Below are positions 1 through 9,456 of a DNA stretch of 64,000 nt, piece by piece. The notes beneath the pieces are model-generated. The model was not told where the DNA came from and did not search any database. It saw nothing but the letters and a program-made list of their open reading frames with translations. The stretch is taken from the NCBI GenBank assembly GCA_028710895.1, contig JAQTTH010000006.1, forward strand, positions 62,001 to 126,000. The letters run 5' to 3'. A program made the translations under genes and the position numbers. Source of the DNA: Paludibacter sp. Its GTDB lineage: Bacteria; Bacteroidota; Bacteroidia; Bacteroidales; Paludibacteraceae. Numbering within the stretch: position 1 is the first letter of the stretch; each line of letters begins with the position of its first letter.

Positions 1-3
1 ATA

Positions 4-11
4 TATCTTTG
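4..11 (+). promoter_or_regulatory. Bacteroidota -7 box (TATCTTTG)
   Basis: TATCTTTG matches the TAnnTTTG -7 element of Bacteroidota housekeeping promoters. It lies about 40 bp before the GT5-like gene. The -33 element would fall outside the window. Confidence 0.5.
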
Positions 12-51
12 CATACCGAAAGTTTCTCACAAGCATCGGCCAAAGAAAAGC

Positions 52-864
52 ATGAAAAAGATTACTAAAGTTTTGTATATTTCGCAAGAAATATTCCCTT
101 ATTTACCAGAATCCGAATTGTCGAATATGGGGAGGTATTTACCTCAAGCAGTGCAAGACCGCGGACGCGAAACACGCACATTTATGCCTAAGTTTGGAGC
201 CGTAAATGAAAGACGAAACCAGTTACACGAAGTGATTCGCTTATCGGGCATGAACCTGATCATTGACGATACTGACCACCCGCTTATTATAAAAGTAGCT
301 TCTATTCAGGCTGCCAGAATGCAGGTTTATTTTATTGATAACGATGATTATTTTCACAGAAAAAACACAATTGCTGACGAAAATGATGAAGAATACGAAG
401 ACAATGATGAACGTACAATTTTCTTTGTCAGAGGTGTAATGGAAACGGTGAAAAAATTGCGTTGGACGCCCGATGTGATTCACTGCCAGGGTTGGATGAC
501 TGCATTAGCTCCATTATACATAAAGAAAGCTTATAGCGACGACCCTTTCTTCAAACATTCAAAAGTTGTTTATTCTGTCTTTAACGATGACTTCAAAAAA
601 CCATTCCGCAATTTATTTGCTGAAAGACTTTTACTTGAAGGTATCGAGAAAAAACATGTGGTTCAGGTCAAAGACAAAGTAATTGATTTTGTGGCACTTT
701 CGAAATTAGCAATTGATTACTCGGATGCAGTTATTCAGTCGAGCCCGGAAGTAAACAGCGATGTATTAGAGTACATTGATTCAAAAAAAATAAAATTCTT
801 ACCGTATCAGTCTGAAGAAGATTATGCAGATGCATACGTAAATTTTTATGACAGCATTTTATAA
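52..864 (+). CDS. Short GT5 (glycogen/starch synthase N-domain) protein
   Basis: This 270-residue protein resembles only the N-terminal Rossmann half of GT5 glycogen synthases, which are usually about 480 aa. Seen: an N-terminal strand (KVLYISQEIFPY) and a segment DVIHCQGWMTALAPLYIK, equivalent to the DVVHAHDWHT region of GlgA. The ADP-glucose-binding KxGGL motif is replaced by a sequence around ESELSNMGRYLP, and the C-terminal GT domain is absent. Similar short proteins are annotated as glycogen synthase in Bacteroidales and usually precede a DUF4270 lipoprotein gene, as here. Inference: it is probably not an active glycogen synthase; a binding or regulatory role is possible. Its ATG lies behind a recognisable -7 box. 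Confidence 0.75.
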   Translation: MKKITKVLYISQEIFPYLPESELSNMGRYLPQAVQDRGRETRTFMPKFGAVNERRNQLHEVIRLSGMNLIIDDTDHPLIIKVASIQAARMQVYFIDNDDYFHRKNTIADENDEEYEDNDERTIFFVRGVMETVKKLRWTPDVIHCQGWMTALAPLYIKKAYSDDPFFKHSKVVYSVFNDDFKKPFRNLFAERLLLEGIEKKHVVQVKDKVIDFVALSKLAIDYSDAVIQSSPEVNSDVLEYIDSKKIKFLPYQSEEDYADAYVNFYDSIL

Positions 865-1013
865 TTTTCCAACGATATCTCTGTTAGTATAACATTCAAT
901 ATTCAATTTATTTTCATTATTGTCTGAAACGAGCACTTTAGAAACGTTCGCAAAAACCGTTGAACAACATTGCAAGTTACAAGCAACCTTGATGTAGAAA
1001 TAAACATTTACTC

Positions 1014-2435
1014 ATGAAATATTATCCTATCATTTTAATTTTGTTTTTGTCGTTAATCACTTACTCTTGTACAGATAGTTTAGCTGATCTCGGTAAAGGA
1101 ATTCAACCATCTTCTGATGCAATCGAAATTGGAGCAGACACAGTGCATTTAACATCGTCTGACTTATTCATTGATTCAGTAGAAATGAGCGTGAATCCTG
1201 ATTCATTTCTATTAGGAACTTACATTAATGCTAAATACGGTTCAACCCGGGCTGATATTTTGGCTCAGCTAAAATCACCAGTTGAATTCACATTACCGAA
1301 AGGTTCTGTTGCAGATTCAGCTAAAGTTTTTATGAGTTATTATTCTTATTTCGGGGATGCCTACTCACCTATTGAGGTTAGTATACACCAAATGGATAAA
1401 GGCTGGTTTGATTATTCAACGGCATACCCTACAAATCTAAATCCTGCAGATTATACAGATGTGACTAATCCCGCTTTATTGATGGGAAAAAAAGTTTTCA
1501 CAGCACGTAATGCTTCAAAACCAACGACTACCATCACGGGGGTTTCAATACCACTGACTACTGATTTTGTAAAACGGTTTTTTCCGGATACAACTACCGC
1601 AAATTATTACTCAGACACTAATTTCCGGAAAAACTTTAAAGGAATGTATATCACTACAAACTTTGGAAGTGCCACCATGCTAAATATTAGTCAGATAGAC
1701 CTTTTATATTACTATCATTACTCTTATACCTACAAAAAAGCTGATGGTGTAGATACTACAAGAAGAGTGAATAATGTATTAACTTTTCCGGCAAATGATG
1801 AAGTACGTCAGATAAACAGATTTACTCATGCTGACAGAAAGGCTGTTGTACAATTGGATGAGAAGTATAATTTCATAGCATCTCCTGCAAATATGCAGGC
1901 AAACATAACAATACCTTTGAAAAGAATTCAACAAAAAATCGATCTCAAATCCAAATTCAATGGTAAGAAGCAAGTGATCAACAATGCCGTAATAGAAGTT
2001 GAGGCAGTTGTAGATGAAGCTGACGATACGTTAGCAATGCCGGCAGTTAAGTATCTATTGCTTGTAAAAGAGTCTGCAATTTCACCAACTGATCGTTTTT
2101 TCGGTAAAAAAGAATTACCTTCAGATACTTGTGCAATTATTGGAACTTATTCAGCGTCACAAATAGGAACTACTGGAAAATATAAATACTACTACAGTTT
2201 CAATGTAGCTGGTTTAGTTGCAAATGAACTAAAAAACAATCAAGCCGCCATAAAAGAAGACTTATCAAAATACATTGAAACACTCAAACTGAGACTTATT
2301 CCTGTAAAAGTAACCTACAACAGTAGCGGATATGTTACAGCTGTAACTCACCAAAACACCATGAGTGGAGTGAAAATGAAGAGTGGTAAAAATGAATCGC
2401 CAATGACATTAAGGATGGTATATAGCGGTTTTTAA
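1014..2435 (+). CDS. DUF4270 family lipoprotein
   Basis: A 473-residue exported lipoprotein. The N-terminus is a hydrophobic signal ending in a lipobox (LITYSC, Cys19), so it should be acylated and anchored to a membrane. The rest is a secreted, strand-rich sequence of the DUF4270 type common in Bacteroidota, whose function is unknown. The distance from the short GT5 gene (149 bp) and the shared strand fit the usual gene pair in Bacteroidales. The gene ends at a strong bidirectional terminator. Confidence 0.8.
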   Translation: MKYYPIILILFLSLITYSCTDSLADLGKGIQPSSDAIEIGADTVHLTSSDLFIDSVEMSVNPDSFLLGTYINAKYGSTRADILAQLKSPVEFTLPKGSVADSAKVFMSYYSYFGDAYSPIEVSIHQMDKGWFDYSTAYPTNLNPADYTDVTNPALLMGKKVFTARNASKPTTTITGVSIPLTTDFVKRFFPDTTTANYYSDTNFRKNFKGMYITTNFGSATMLNISQIDLLYYYHYSYTYKKADGVDTTRRVNNVLTFPANDEVRQINRFTHADRKAVVQLDEKYNFIASPANMQANITIPLKRIQQKIDLKSKFNGKKQVINNAVIEVEAVVDEADDTLAMPAVKYLLLVKESAISPTDRFFGKKELPSDTCAIIGTYSASQIGTTGKYKYYYSFNVAGLVANELKNNQAAIKEDLSKYIETLKLRLIPVKVTYNSSGYVTAVTHQNTMSGVKMKSGKNESPMTLRMVYSGF

Positions 2436-2436
2436 T

Positions 2437-2499
2437 AATACGGATAAAAAAAATGGCTGACTCTTTTTGTAGTGTCAGCCATTTTTTTTTATCCGTATT
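2437..2499. terminator. Bidirectional terminator
   Basis: Long near-perfect inverted repeat: AATACGGAT plus an A-tract plus ATGGCTGAC on the left, GTCAGCCAT plus a T-tract plus ATCCGTATT on the right, with a 12-nt loop. It lies between the convergent DUF4270 and MscS genes and can serve both. Confidence 0.9.
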
Positions 2500-2504
2500 A
2501 TCGA

Positions 2505-3560
2505 TTACTTTGACTTTTCAACATAAACAGTTTGAGTTGGGTAGGCAAACTGAAGATTCGCCCCATTAAAAGAACGTAAAATTTCAGAATTCACCTGAGA
2601 TGGCGTCTCCATTACATCTGCATTCTTTTTGATAAAGTAAACAAACGTAATCACCAATGAGAAATCTGTAAAATCTGTAAATGCAACCACAATTTCTTTT
2701 TCCGAAACACCCTTCACCCTATTGGGTATATCTCTAAGAATAGTCATTGCCTCATCCATTTTATCCGGAGTGGTATTATACGTCAACCCTAACTTCATAA
2801 GAACCCGACGCATTGGCTCTTCAGAGATATTTTCTACAGGAGCATCAACCATTTTATAGTTAGGTATTGTCACCAATCGCTTTTCAAGGGTACGTAAACG
2901 TGTACTTCTCATCCCAATATCTTCTATAAACCCATCGTACTTATCTACCTTAACCCTGTCGCCAATACGGAAAGGACGGTCGGTAAAAATGGTAATACCG
3001 CCAAACATATTTTTAATTGTATCCTGAGCAGCCAGTGCAAATGCCAAACCTCCAATACCCAACGTTCCAAGTAATGCGCGAACATCAATTCCGATATTAT
3101 TCAATGCCATAACAATACCTAAGGCCCAAATAACAGTCAGGATGGTACGGCGCAAAATAGAAATCAGATGCGTATCGAGAATTTTATGTTTCCCATCTTC
3201 GGCTTTCGGAACCCAATATTCTTCTATCAAAGCATTCACCAAACGAGCTACAAACCATGTTATATTGACTACGGTAAGTATCTTGTATGATTTTGAAATA
3301 ATATTCTCAACAGGAGCGCCTAAATCGAGCCGTTTGGCAGCCAGCCAAATTGCAAACAAAGCTATACCCAACAAAACGGGTGCTTCCAGCATTTGAAAAA
3401 GAATATCGTCAAGACGATTATTCGTCTTATTCGTCAGTTTTTGAATAACATGCTTATTCAAAAGAACAATTATATTATTCAGTATCAAAGCTCCAATAAT
3501 AATAATCAGCGATATCATCCAATTGTAGAGCGAATTTCCGTAGAATGTTTGTTCGAGCAT
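2505..3560 (-). CDS. MscS-family mechanosensitive channel
   Basis: A 351-residue inner-membrane protein with about four hydrophobic N-terminal segments (for example around YNWMISLIIIIGALILNN and TILTVIWALGIVMALNN). They are followed by the Gly/Ala-rich MscS pore helix (LLGTLGIGGLAFALAAQD) and the conserved FTDRPFRIGDRV beta-domain entry. Family role: turgor release on osmotic downshock. It is the last gene of a minus-strand run DUF2721-nadE-mscS, with a 37-bp gap to nadE. Confidence 0.9.
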   Translation of the reverse strand: MLEQTFYGNSLYNWMISLIIIIGALILNNIIVLLNKHVIQKLTNKTNNRLDDILFQMLEAPVLLGIALFAIWLAAKRLDLGAPVENIISKSYKILTVVNITWFVARLVNALIEEYWVPKAEDGKHKILDTHLISILRRTILTVIWALGIVMALNNIGIDVRALLGTLGIGGLAFALAAQDTIKNMFGGITIFTDRPFRIGDRVKVDKYDGFIEDIGMRSTRLRTLEKRLVTIPNYKMVDAPVENISEEPMRRVLMKLGLTYNTTPDKMDEAMTILRDIPNRVKGVSEKEIVVAFTDFTDFSLVITFVYFIKKNADVMETPSQVNSEILRSFNGANLQFAYPTQTVYVEKSK

Positions 3561-3597
3561 AATTCGGGTATCAGTAAACAGTTATATTTGAAGAATT

Positions 3598-5496
3598 TCA
3601 ATTTTCAAGGGTAAAAACAATAGCATCACTCGGCATACGCCAGTCTCCACGTGGAGAAAGATTTATAGAACCAACCTTCGGACCATCGGGTATACAGGAG
3701 CGTTTAAATTGTTGTGCAAAGAAACGGCGAAGAAATATTTTCAACCATTTTTCAATGATTTCGTCGGTATAAATTCCGGCAAAAGCATTTTTAGCCAGAA
3801 AAAGTATTTTAGCCGGACTGAATCCAAACCGGATAAAATAATACAAATAGAAATCGTGCAGTTCGTATGGACCAACTATATCTTCGGTTTTTTGAGCAAT
3901 ATCACCATTCTCATCAGCCGGCAACAATTCAGGGCTAACAGGTGTATCCAGCACATCGCGTAAAATTGTCTCCGATGTTGAGTCTAACTGGTGTGCAGCA
4001 AAACTTACTAAATAACGTACCAAAGTTTTGGGAACCCCGCTATTCACGGCATACATCGACATATGGTCTCCATTATATGTTGCCCAGCCAAGTGCCAATT
4101 CCGACAAATCGCCAGTGCCAATAACCAGTCCGTTGTGTTTATTGGCAATATCCATTAAAATTTGAGTACGCTCACGTGCTTGTGTGTTTTCGTAGGTCAC
4201 ATCATGTTGATTCGGGTCGTGAGCAATGTCAGAAAAATGCTGCAAACAAGCATCTTTAATTGAAATCTCAAGCATAGTAATACCGAGGGATTTCATTAGG
4301 TTTACAGCATTATTATAGGTTCGATCGGTAGTACCAAAACCGGGCATTGTAATACCAATAATACGTTTTCTATCATACCCGAGCTTGTCGGCTGTTTTCA
4401 CAGCAACTAACAACGCCAAAGTCGAATCCAATCCACCGGAAATACCAATAACAACAGTTTCAGCATGGGTATGCTTCCAGCGCTTTGCCAATCCTCCAAC
4501 TTGAATCGAAAAAATCTCATGACAACTTTCTTCCCGTGTTGTAATCGGCGGAACAAACGGATGTTTATCAAAGGTTCGTTTTAAATCAAAACGGGTAAAA
4601 TGCGCATCCTCTAACTTCACTGTACGATAAGTTTGAGACGACTTATCGTTTAAATAATTTGTATTCCGCAACCTATCAGCTTGTAAACGCTCAATATCAA
4701 TATCACTTATAATCAACTGGGGATCAAACGAGAAGCGTTCGGAAGTGGCAATCAGTTTACCATTTTCTGCAATTAAGCCATTTCCGGCATACACAACATC
4801 AGTTGTCGATTCACCTGCACCCGCTGAAGAATAAACGTAGCCTGCAATGCAGCGGGCTGATTGTTGTTCAATAAGCTGACGAAGATACAGATGCTTTCCA
4901 ATGAGTTCATTTGTAGCAGAAAGATTGAAAATGACATCTGCACCATGAAGGGCATGTTGAGAGCTCGGTGGAATTGGTACCCAAAGATCCTCACACAGCT
5001 CTATCCCAAACGAAAACTTCCCATCACTGAAGAGTAAATTTGTACCAAAGGGGACTTCTTCTCCTGCGAGTAAAATTGACTGAGTTGTTGAATCGGCTGC
5101 AGAAGAAAACCAACGTTTTTCGTAAAACTCGTTGTTGTTTGGTAAATGCGTTTTAGGTACAACACCCAAAATATGGCCACCCTGAAGAACTACAGCAGCA
5201 TTAAACAATTGACTTTGAGCACGGATAGGCATACCAACGATTATGGTCGCTGTAGTTGAAAAAGTGAGCATTTGTAACTCATGCAACGATTTTTCAGCAT
5301 CAATCAAAAGTTGTTGTTGAAAAAACAAATCGGCACAGGTATAAGCAGTTATTGATAATTCAGGGAAACAAATAACCTGCACTTTTTCGTCTTCACCCTT
5401 ACGAACCAAATCCGTTATTCGGGCAACATTAAAAGCACAGTCGGCTACCCGAAGTTCAGGAATGGCTGCTGCAACACGTACAAATCCGTTATTCAT
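3598..5496 (-). CDS. nadE: Glutamine-dependent NAD+ synthetase
   Basis: A 632-residue two-domain enzyme that amidates nicotinic acid adenine dinucleotide to NAD+, using ammonia released from glutamine. The N-terminal nitrilase-type glutaminase shows its catalytic triad: Glu46 (FPELS), Lys115 (PKTHLP) and Cys168 (IELCEDLW). The synthetase domain has the ATP PP-loop SGGLDS at residues 353-358 and a GTGDLSELALGW segment. Length and order match the long bacterial NadE. It sits between a DUF2721 membrane protein gene and an MscS channel gene on the same strand with short gaps. Confidence 0.95.
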   Translation of the reverse strand: MNNGFVRVAAAIPELRVADCAFNVARITDLVRKGEDEKVQVICFPELSITAYTCADLFFQQQLLIDAEKSLHELQMLTFSTTATIIVGMPIRAQSQLFNAAVVLQGGHILGVVPKTHLPNNNEFYEKRWFSSAADSTTQSILLAGEEVPFGTNLLFSDGKFSFGIELCEDLWVPIPPSSQHALHGADVIFNLSATNELIGKHLYLRQLIEQQSARCIAGYVYSSAGAGESTTDVVYAGNGLIAENGKLIATSERFSFDPQLIISDIDIERLQADRLRNTNYLNDKSSQTYRTVKLEDAHFTRFDLKRTFDKHPFVPPITTREESCHEIFSIQVGGLAKRWKHTHAETVVIGISGGLDSTLALLVAVKTADKLGYDRKRIIGITMPGFGTTDRTYNNAVNLMKSLGITMLEISIKDACLQHFSDIAHDPNQHDVTYENTQARERTQILMDIANKHNGLVIGTGDLSELALGWATYNGDHMSMYAVNSGVPKTLVRYLVSFAAHQLDSTSETILRDVLDTPVSPELLPADENGDIAQKTEDIVGPYELHDFYLYYFIRFGFSPAKILFLAKNAFAGIYTDEIIEKWLKIFLRRFFAQQFKRSCIPDGPKVGSINLSPRGDWRMPSDAIVFTLEN

Positions 5497-5514
5497 ATTT
5501 TAGTCTTAGAATTG

Positions 5515-5943
5515 TTATTGATTCATTTCTTCTGCAGAATTTGTACTTGCTTTATCCTCCATTTTCCCTAAGTAAATTTCAAGGGATTTGGCCGAAATTT
5601 GAATTTCCCAAACCGAAAGGCCTAGTGAAATAATGAGACTCAACAAAGCAACACCAAAAACATAAGCCGAAACATCGTGCAACCCAACGTAGATAAGAAA
5701 CATTGTCGCCACACATAATAGTAAGCTTGCCACACCAAAAAGCTGCATATTTTTAGTCAGATACAATCGTTTTCGCAGATTCATTATTTGAGCATGAGTT
5801 ACTGCCGAATGATCAACCATATAACGGTCTTTCAGTGTACGAACCAATTGCGCATACGATAAAAACCGATTTGTATATGCTAATAAAATCAGTGATATTG
5901 CTGAAAACAAAAAAGTTGGCGTAATTAATGTCAATTGTTCCAT
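5515..5943 (-). CDS. DUF2721 membrane protein
   Basis: A 142-residue membrane protein of the DUF2721 type with three hydrophobic segments: near the N-terminus (TPTFLFSAISLILLAYTNR), in the middle (NMQLFGVASLLLCVATMF) and C-terminal (VFGVALLSLIISLGLSVW). A conserved basic stretch MNLRKRLYLTKNM lies between them. No function is known. The ATG at 5943 is preferred over an upstream TTG at 5967. The gene ends 18 bp before nadE and is probably cotranscribed with it. Confidence 0.75.
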   Translation of the reverse strand: MEQLTLITPTFLFSAISLILLAYTNRFLSYAQLVRTLKDRYMVDHSAVTHAQIMNLRKRLYLTKNMQLFGVASLLLCVATMFLIYVGLHDVSAYVFGVALLSLIISLGLSVWEIQISAKSLEIYLGKMEDKASTNSAEEMNQ

Positions 5944-6028
5944 AATGTTACGATTATCATTTTTCAATAAACAGTGAATAATAACAGCTAACGATTACAG
6001 TGACAAATTGTTCTGAAATGAAATACAA

Positions 6029-7246
6029 TTATACGCAATGTGGTGCTTCGTCAACATGATTTTTCATCAATACAGCCACTTCTCTTCCCAATTCCAGACA
6101 AGCGTCGTAATTTACGGTCTTTAATCCTTGCTTTTCATCTACTTTCAATTCAGCTGTCTGCCATTTCATTGTTTCAACAAAAGTAGTCAAACGCTTAACA
6201 GCACCACTTGCCCATGTGTACGAGCCAAAACAACCGAACACGCGATTTTTCACGCCACGGATTTCAACTTTTCGTAAAAGTGATTCAACTTCAGGATATA
6301 ATTCGTTGCAATAAGTCGGGCTGCCAACAATCAAGCCTTTATATTTAAAAATATCTCGAATGATAACAGAAGAATCCGATTTGGAAACATTATGAATGAT
6401 AATGTTTTTCACTCCCGATTCAGCCAAACCCTGTGCAACGGTTTCTGCCATAAGTTCGGTATTTCCGTACATCGAGCCGTAAACAATCACAACGCCATCC
6501 TCACCATGATAGCGACTCATTTGGTCGTACATATCAACAACTTCCGAAATGTATTTTTTCCAAACCGGGCCATGCGTACTACAAATGAGTTCAAAGTCAA
6601 GCGGAGTCAACTTTTTAAGTGCTTTTTGAACCGGGTTGCCATATTTTCCAACAATGTTGGCATAATAGCGGATCATTTCATCCCAGTATTTTTCAATGTT
6701 CATTTCGGCATCAATCACTGTTCCATCCAACGTCCCAAAACAACCAAATGCATCACCCGAGAATAAAACTTTGTGATTAATATCATACGTCATCATGGTT
6801 TCGGGCCAGTGAACCATGGGCGTAATATGAAACTGAAGCTTATGAGTTCCTAACGAAAGGACTTCTCCATCTTTAATTTCCAACGTATTATCAGCAACTC
6901 CATAATACCCTTCTACCATACCCAATGTTTTATTGTTACCTACAATAACCATATCGGGGTAATACTTGCGAATCAGACGAATAGAACCCGAGTGATCCGG
7001 CTCCATGTGATTTATAATGAGGTAGTCGAGAGGTCTTCCTTTCAATTGAGCCTGAATTTTATCAATAAAGATATCTCCAAATGAAATATCCACCGTATCA
7101 ATCAAAGCCGTTTTCTCATCAACAATCAAATAGGAGTTATACGAAACTCCGTTTGGTAACGGAAGCATATTTTCAAATTTATGCTTCTGTCGGTCATTAA
7201 CTCCGACATAAAAAATATCTTTAGCAATCTCTTGATTTTTAAACAT
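6029..7246 (-). CDS. Flavodiiron protein (A-type flavoprotein)
   Basis: A 405-residue soluble protein with an N-terminal metallo-beta-lactamase-like diiron domain and a C-terminal flavodoxin domain. Visible diiron ligands: His80, Glu82, Asp84 and His85 (NHMEPDHSG), His146 (MVHWPET) and Asp165 (SGDAFG). The FMN-binding loop is YGSMYGNTE near residue 256. The family reduces O2 to water and/or NO to N2O in anaerobes, with electrons usually from rubredoxin. In an organism with an oxygen-labile nitrogenase this is a likely oxygen-scavenging enzyme, though it lies 26 kb from the nif genes. Transcribed alone. Confidence 0.92.
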   Translation of the reverse strand: MFKNQEIAKDIFYVGVNDRQKHKFENMLPLPNGVSYNSYLIVDEKTALIDTVDISFGDIFIDKIQAQLKGRPLDYLIINHMEPDHSGSIRLIRKYYPDMVIVGNNKTLGMVEGYYGVADNTLEIKDGEVLSLGTHKLQFHITPMVHWPETMMTYDINHKVLFSGDAFGCFGTLDGTVIDAEMNIEKYWDEMIRYYANIVGKYGNPVQKALKKLTPLDFELICSTHGPVWKKYISEVVDMYDQMSRYHGEDGVVIVYGSMYGNTELMAETVAQGLAESGVKNIIIHNVSKSDSSVIIRDIFKYKGLIVGSPTYCNELYPEVESLLRKVEIRGVKNRVFGCFGSYTWASGAVKRLTTFVETMKWQTAELKVDEKQGLKTVNYDACLELGREVAVLMKNHVDEAPHCV

Positions 7247-7314
7247 GTAACTAAATTTTCAACATTTAACATTCTACCTATAAACACCCATACCACAGGG
7301 TTTGTTTCCGGCTG

Positions 7315-7322
7315 CAAAGATA
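7315..7322 (-). promoter_or_regulatory. -7 box for the flavodiiron gene
   Basis: The minus strand reads TATCTTTG, about 70 bp upstream of the flavodiiron ATG. A good -33 box is not obvious. Confidence 0.4.
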
Positions 7323-7465
7323 AGACAATTTAAGCAATTTTTAGTACATAATTGACACATCATAATTGTTATAACTGAATAGATTAACTCTATAATCTAC
7401 TTTTTCAATCCAAATTTGAAAAGCTGCCGGTCTTGGAAACCCGACTTAAAATGAAAGTTTTTCTG

Positions 7466-7473
7466 TACATTTG
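7466..7473 (+). promoter_or_regulatory. -7 box for topB
   Basis: TACATTTG lies 67 bp before the topB ATG. Downstream of it, in the leader, is a perfect 12-bp palindrome AGGTCGCGACCT (7510-7521). Confidence 0.4.
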
Positions 7474-7539
7474 CATGAAGATTTACTCACACAATTTTAA
7501 TGTACTGACAGGTCGCGACCTATCCCATAACGTAAGAAG

Positions 7540-9456
7540 ATGATTGTTTGCATTGCCGAAAAGCCCAGCGTGGCACGTGATATTGCCGAAGTTCTTGGAG
7601 CAAAAACCCGTAGAGATGGATACATTGAAGGAAACGGATACCAGGTAACCTGGACTTTCGGACATTTGTGTGGCTTGTTGGAACCTCATGAATATGCTCC
7701 CGAATGGAAAGCCTGGGCGTTGAGCCACTTACCTATGATTCCGCAACGATTTGGAATAAAGGTAATGAATGATAGCGGTATACAGAAGCAATTTCATGTA
7801 ATTGAAACCTTGATGGCAACAGCCGATGAGGTCGTGAATTGTGGTGATGCCGGCCAGGAGGGTGAATTAATTCAGCGTTGGGTAATGCAAAAAGCCATGT
7901 GCAAGTGCCCGGTGAAACGATTGTGGATTTCGTCACTAACCGAGGAAGCCATACGCGACGGATTTGCTAAACTCAAAGATCAGAGCGAATTCCAGCGTCT
8001 TTACGAAGCCGGACTTTCCCGGGCCATTGGAGACTGGTTGCTGGGAATGAATGCTACCCGGCTTTACACCCTCAAATATGGCAAAAACAGACAGATTCTT
8101 TCGATTGGACGCGTACAAACACCAACATTAGCACTGATTGTGAACCGGCAATTGGAAATTGAAAACTTTAAACCGGAAGCGTATTGGGAACTGAAAACAG
8201 TCTATCGGGATACCGTTTTCTCAGCTACCAAAGGGCGTTTTTCGAGTATAGAAGAAGGAACTAACTTTCTGGATACCGTTCGCACTGCAGATTTCTACGT
8301 TACTGACATTTCCACAAAAAAAGGAACAGAGTCGGCTCCCCGCCTGTTCGACCTGACATCATTGCAGGTTGAATGCAACAAAAAGTTTGGATATTCAGCC
8401 GACGATACGCTTAAAACTATCCAAAGTTTGTACGAAAAGAAAGTGACAACTTATCCACGTGTTGACACAACTTACTTGAGCGACGATATTTATCCGAAAA
8501 TTCCGGACATTCTAAAAGGAATTAAAGAGTATGAATTGCTGACTAAACCATTATTGGCAACAAAACTTCCAAAAACAAAAAAGGTATTCGATAACTCAAA
8601 AGTGACCGATCACCATGCCATTATCCCTACTGGCGTGCAGCCAACGGCCCTGTCAGATACCGAAAAACGTGTTTTTGATCTAGTGGCACGCCGCTTTATT
8701 GCCAATTTTTATCCCGAATGTAAAATATCAACTACTACCGTATTGGGTGAGGTTGATAAAGTGGAATTTAAAGTTACCGGAAAACAGATTTTAGATGCCG
8801 GTTGGCGTGTTGTATTTGCAAAGGCACCTGCTGAAGAGAAGGAAGGTGAAGAAGATGAAGAATGGACATTGCCATTATTTACAAAGGGAGAAAATGGCCC
8901 CCATGAACCTACATTAGCCGAGAAATGGACTTCGCCACCGAAGCCATATACCGAAGCAACATTGTTGAGAGCAATGGAAACCGCTGGTAAACTGGTTGAC
9001 AACGATGAACTGCGTGATGCGCTAAAAGAAAACGGAATTGGCCGACCTTCCACCCGGGCTGCCATTATTGAAACCCTTTTCAAAAGGGATTATATCCGCC
9101 GCGAAAAGAAAAATCTAATGGCAACAAATACTGGTGTTGAATTAATCCAAATGATTCAGGAAGATTTACTGAAATCAGCTGAGCTTACAGGGCTTTGGGA
9201 AAGAAAACTCCGTCAGGTAGAACGTGGCGAATATGAAGCTAAGATTTTTCTGGACGAAATGAAGGCATTGATTACAGAAATTGTTTTCAATGTAAAAAGC
9301 GATAACAGAAGGCCCGGTGAAGCAGCATTGTCAGGCAAAACAGCATCTGAAGGTTCTACTTGCCCACTATGCGGCAAAGGAAAGCTCTTAAAAGGGAAAA
9401 CAGCATATGGTTGCAGCGAATGGAAAAATGGGTGCAGTTATAGGCTCCCGTTTTAA
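7540..9456 (+). CDS. topB: DNA topoisomerase III
   Basis: A 638-residue type IA topoisomerase that relaxes or decatenates DNA through a transient 5'-phosphotyrosine link. The N-terminal Toprim domain is seen at IAEKPSVARDIA and GDAGQEGE (residues 102-109). The active-site tyrosine is Tyr305 in TTYPRVDT. The DHHAIIPTG and GIGRPSTRAAIIETL segments are typical of the family. The C-terminus has one four-cysteine zinc module (CPLCGKGKL...GCSEWKNGC). Bacteroidota genomes often carry several TopB copies, some on mobile elements; nothing mobile is seen here. Confidence 0.93.
   Translation: MIVCIAEKPSVARDIAEVLGAKTRRDGYIEGNGYQVTWTFGHLCGLLEPHEYAPEWKAWALSHLPMIPQRFGIKVMNDSGIQKQFHVIETLMATADEVVNCGDAGQEGELIQRWVMQKAMCKCPVKRLWISSLTEEAIRDGFAKLKDQSEFQRLYEAGLSRAIGDWLLGMNATRLYTLKYGKNRQILSIGRVQTPTLALIVNRQLEIENFKPEAYWELKTVYRDTVFSATKGRFSSIEEGTNFLDTVRTADFYVTDISTKKGTESAPRLFDLTSLQVECNKKFGYSADDTLKTIQSLYEKKVTTYPRVDTTYLSDDIYPKIPDILKGIKEYELLTKPLLATKLPKTKKVFDNSKVTDHHAIIPTGVQPTALSDTEKRVFDLVARRFIANFYPECKISTTTVLGEVDKVEFKVTGKQILDAGWRVVFAKAPAEEKEGEEDEEWTLPLFTKGENGPHEPTLAEKWTSPPKPYTEATLLRAMETAGKLVDNDELRDALKENGIGRPSTRAAIIETLFKRDYIRREKKNLMATNTGVELIQMIQEDLLKSAELTGLWERKLRQVERGEYEAKIFLDEMKALITEIVFNVKSDNRRPGEAALSGKTASEGSTCPLCGKGKLLKGKTAYGCSEWKNGCSYRLPF

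Noticed and set aside
52-864. Glycogen synthase pseudogene
   Set aside because: The short form is the normal length for this Bacteroidales group, and no remnant of the missing half follows in any frame.
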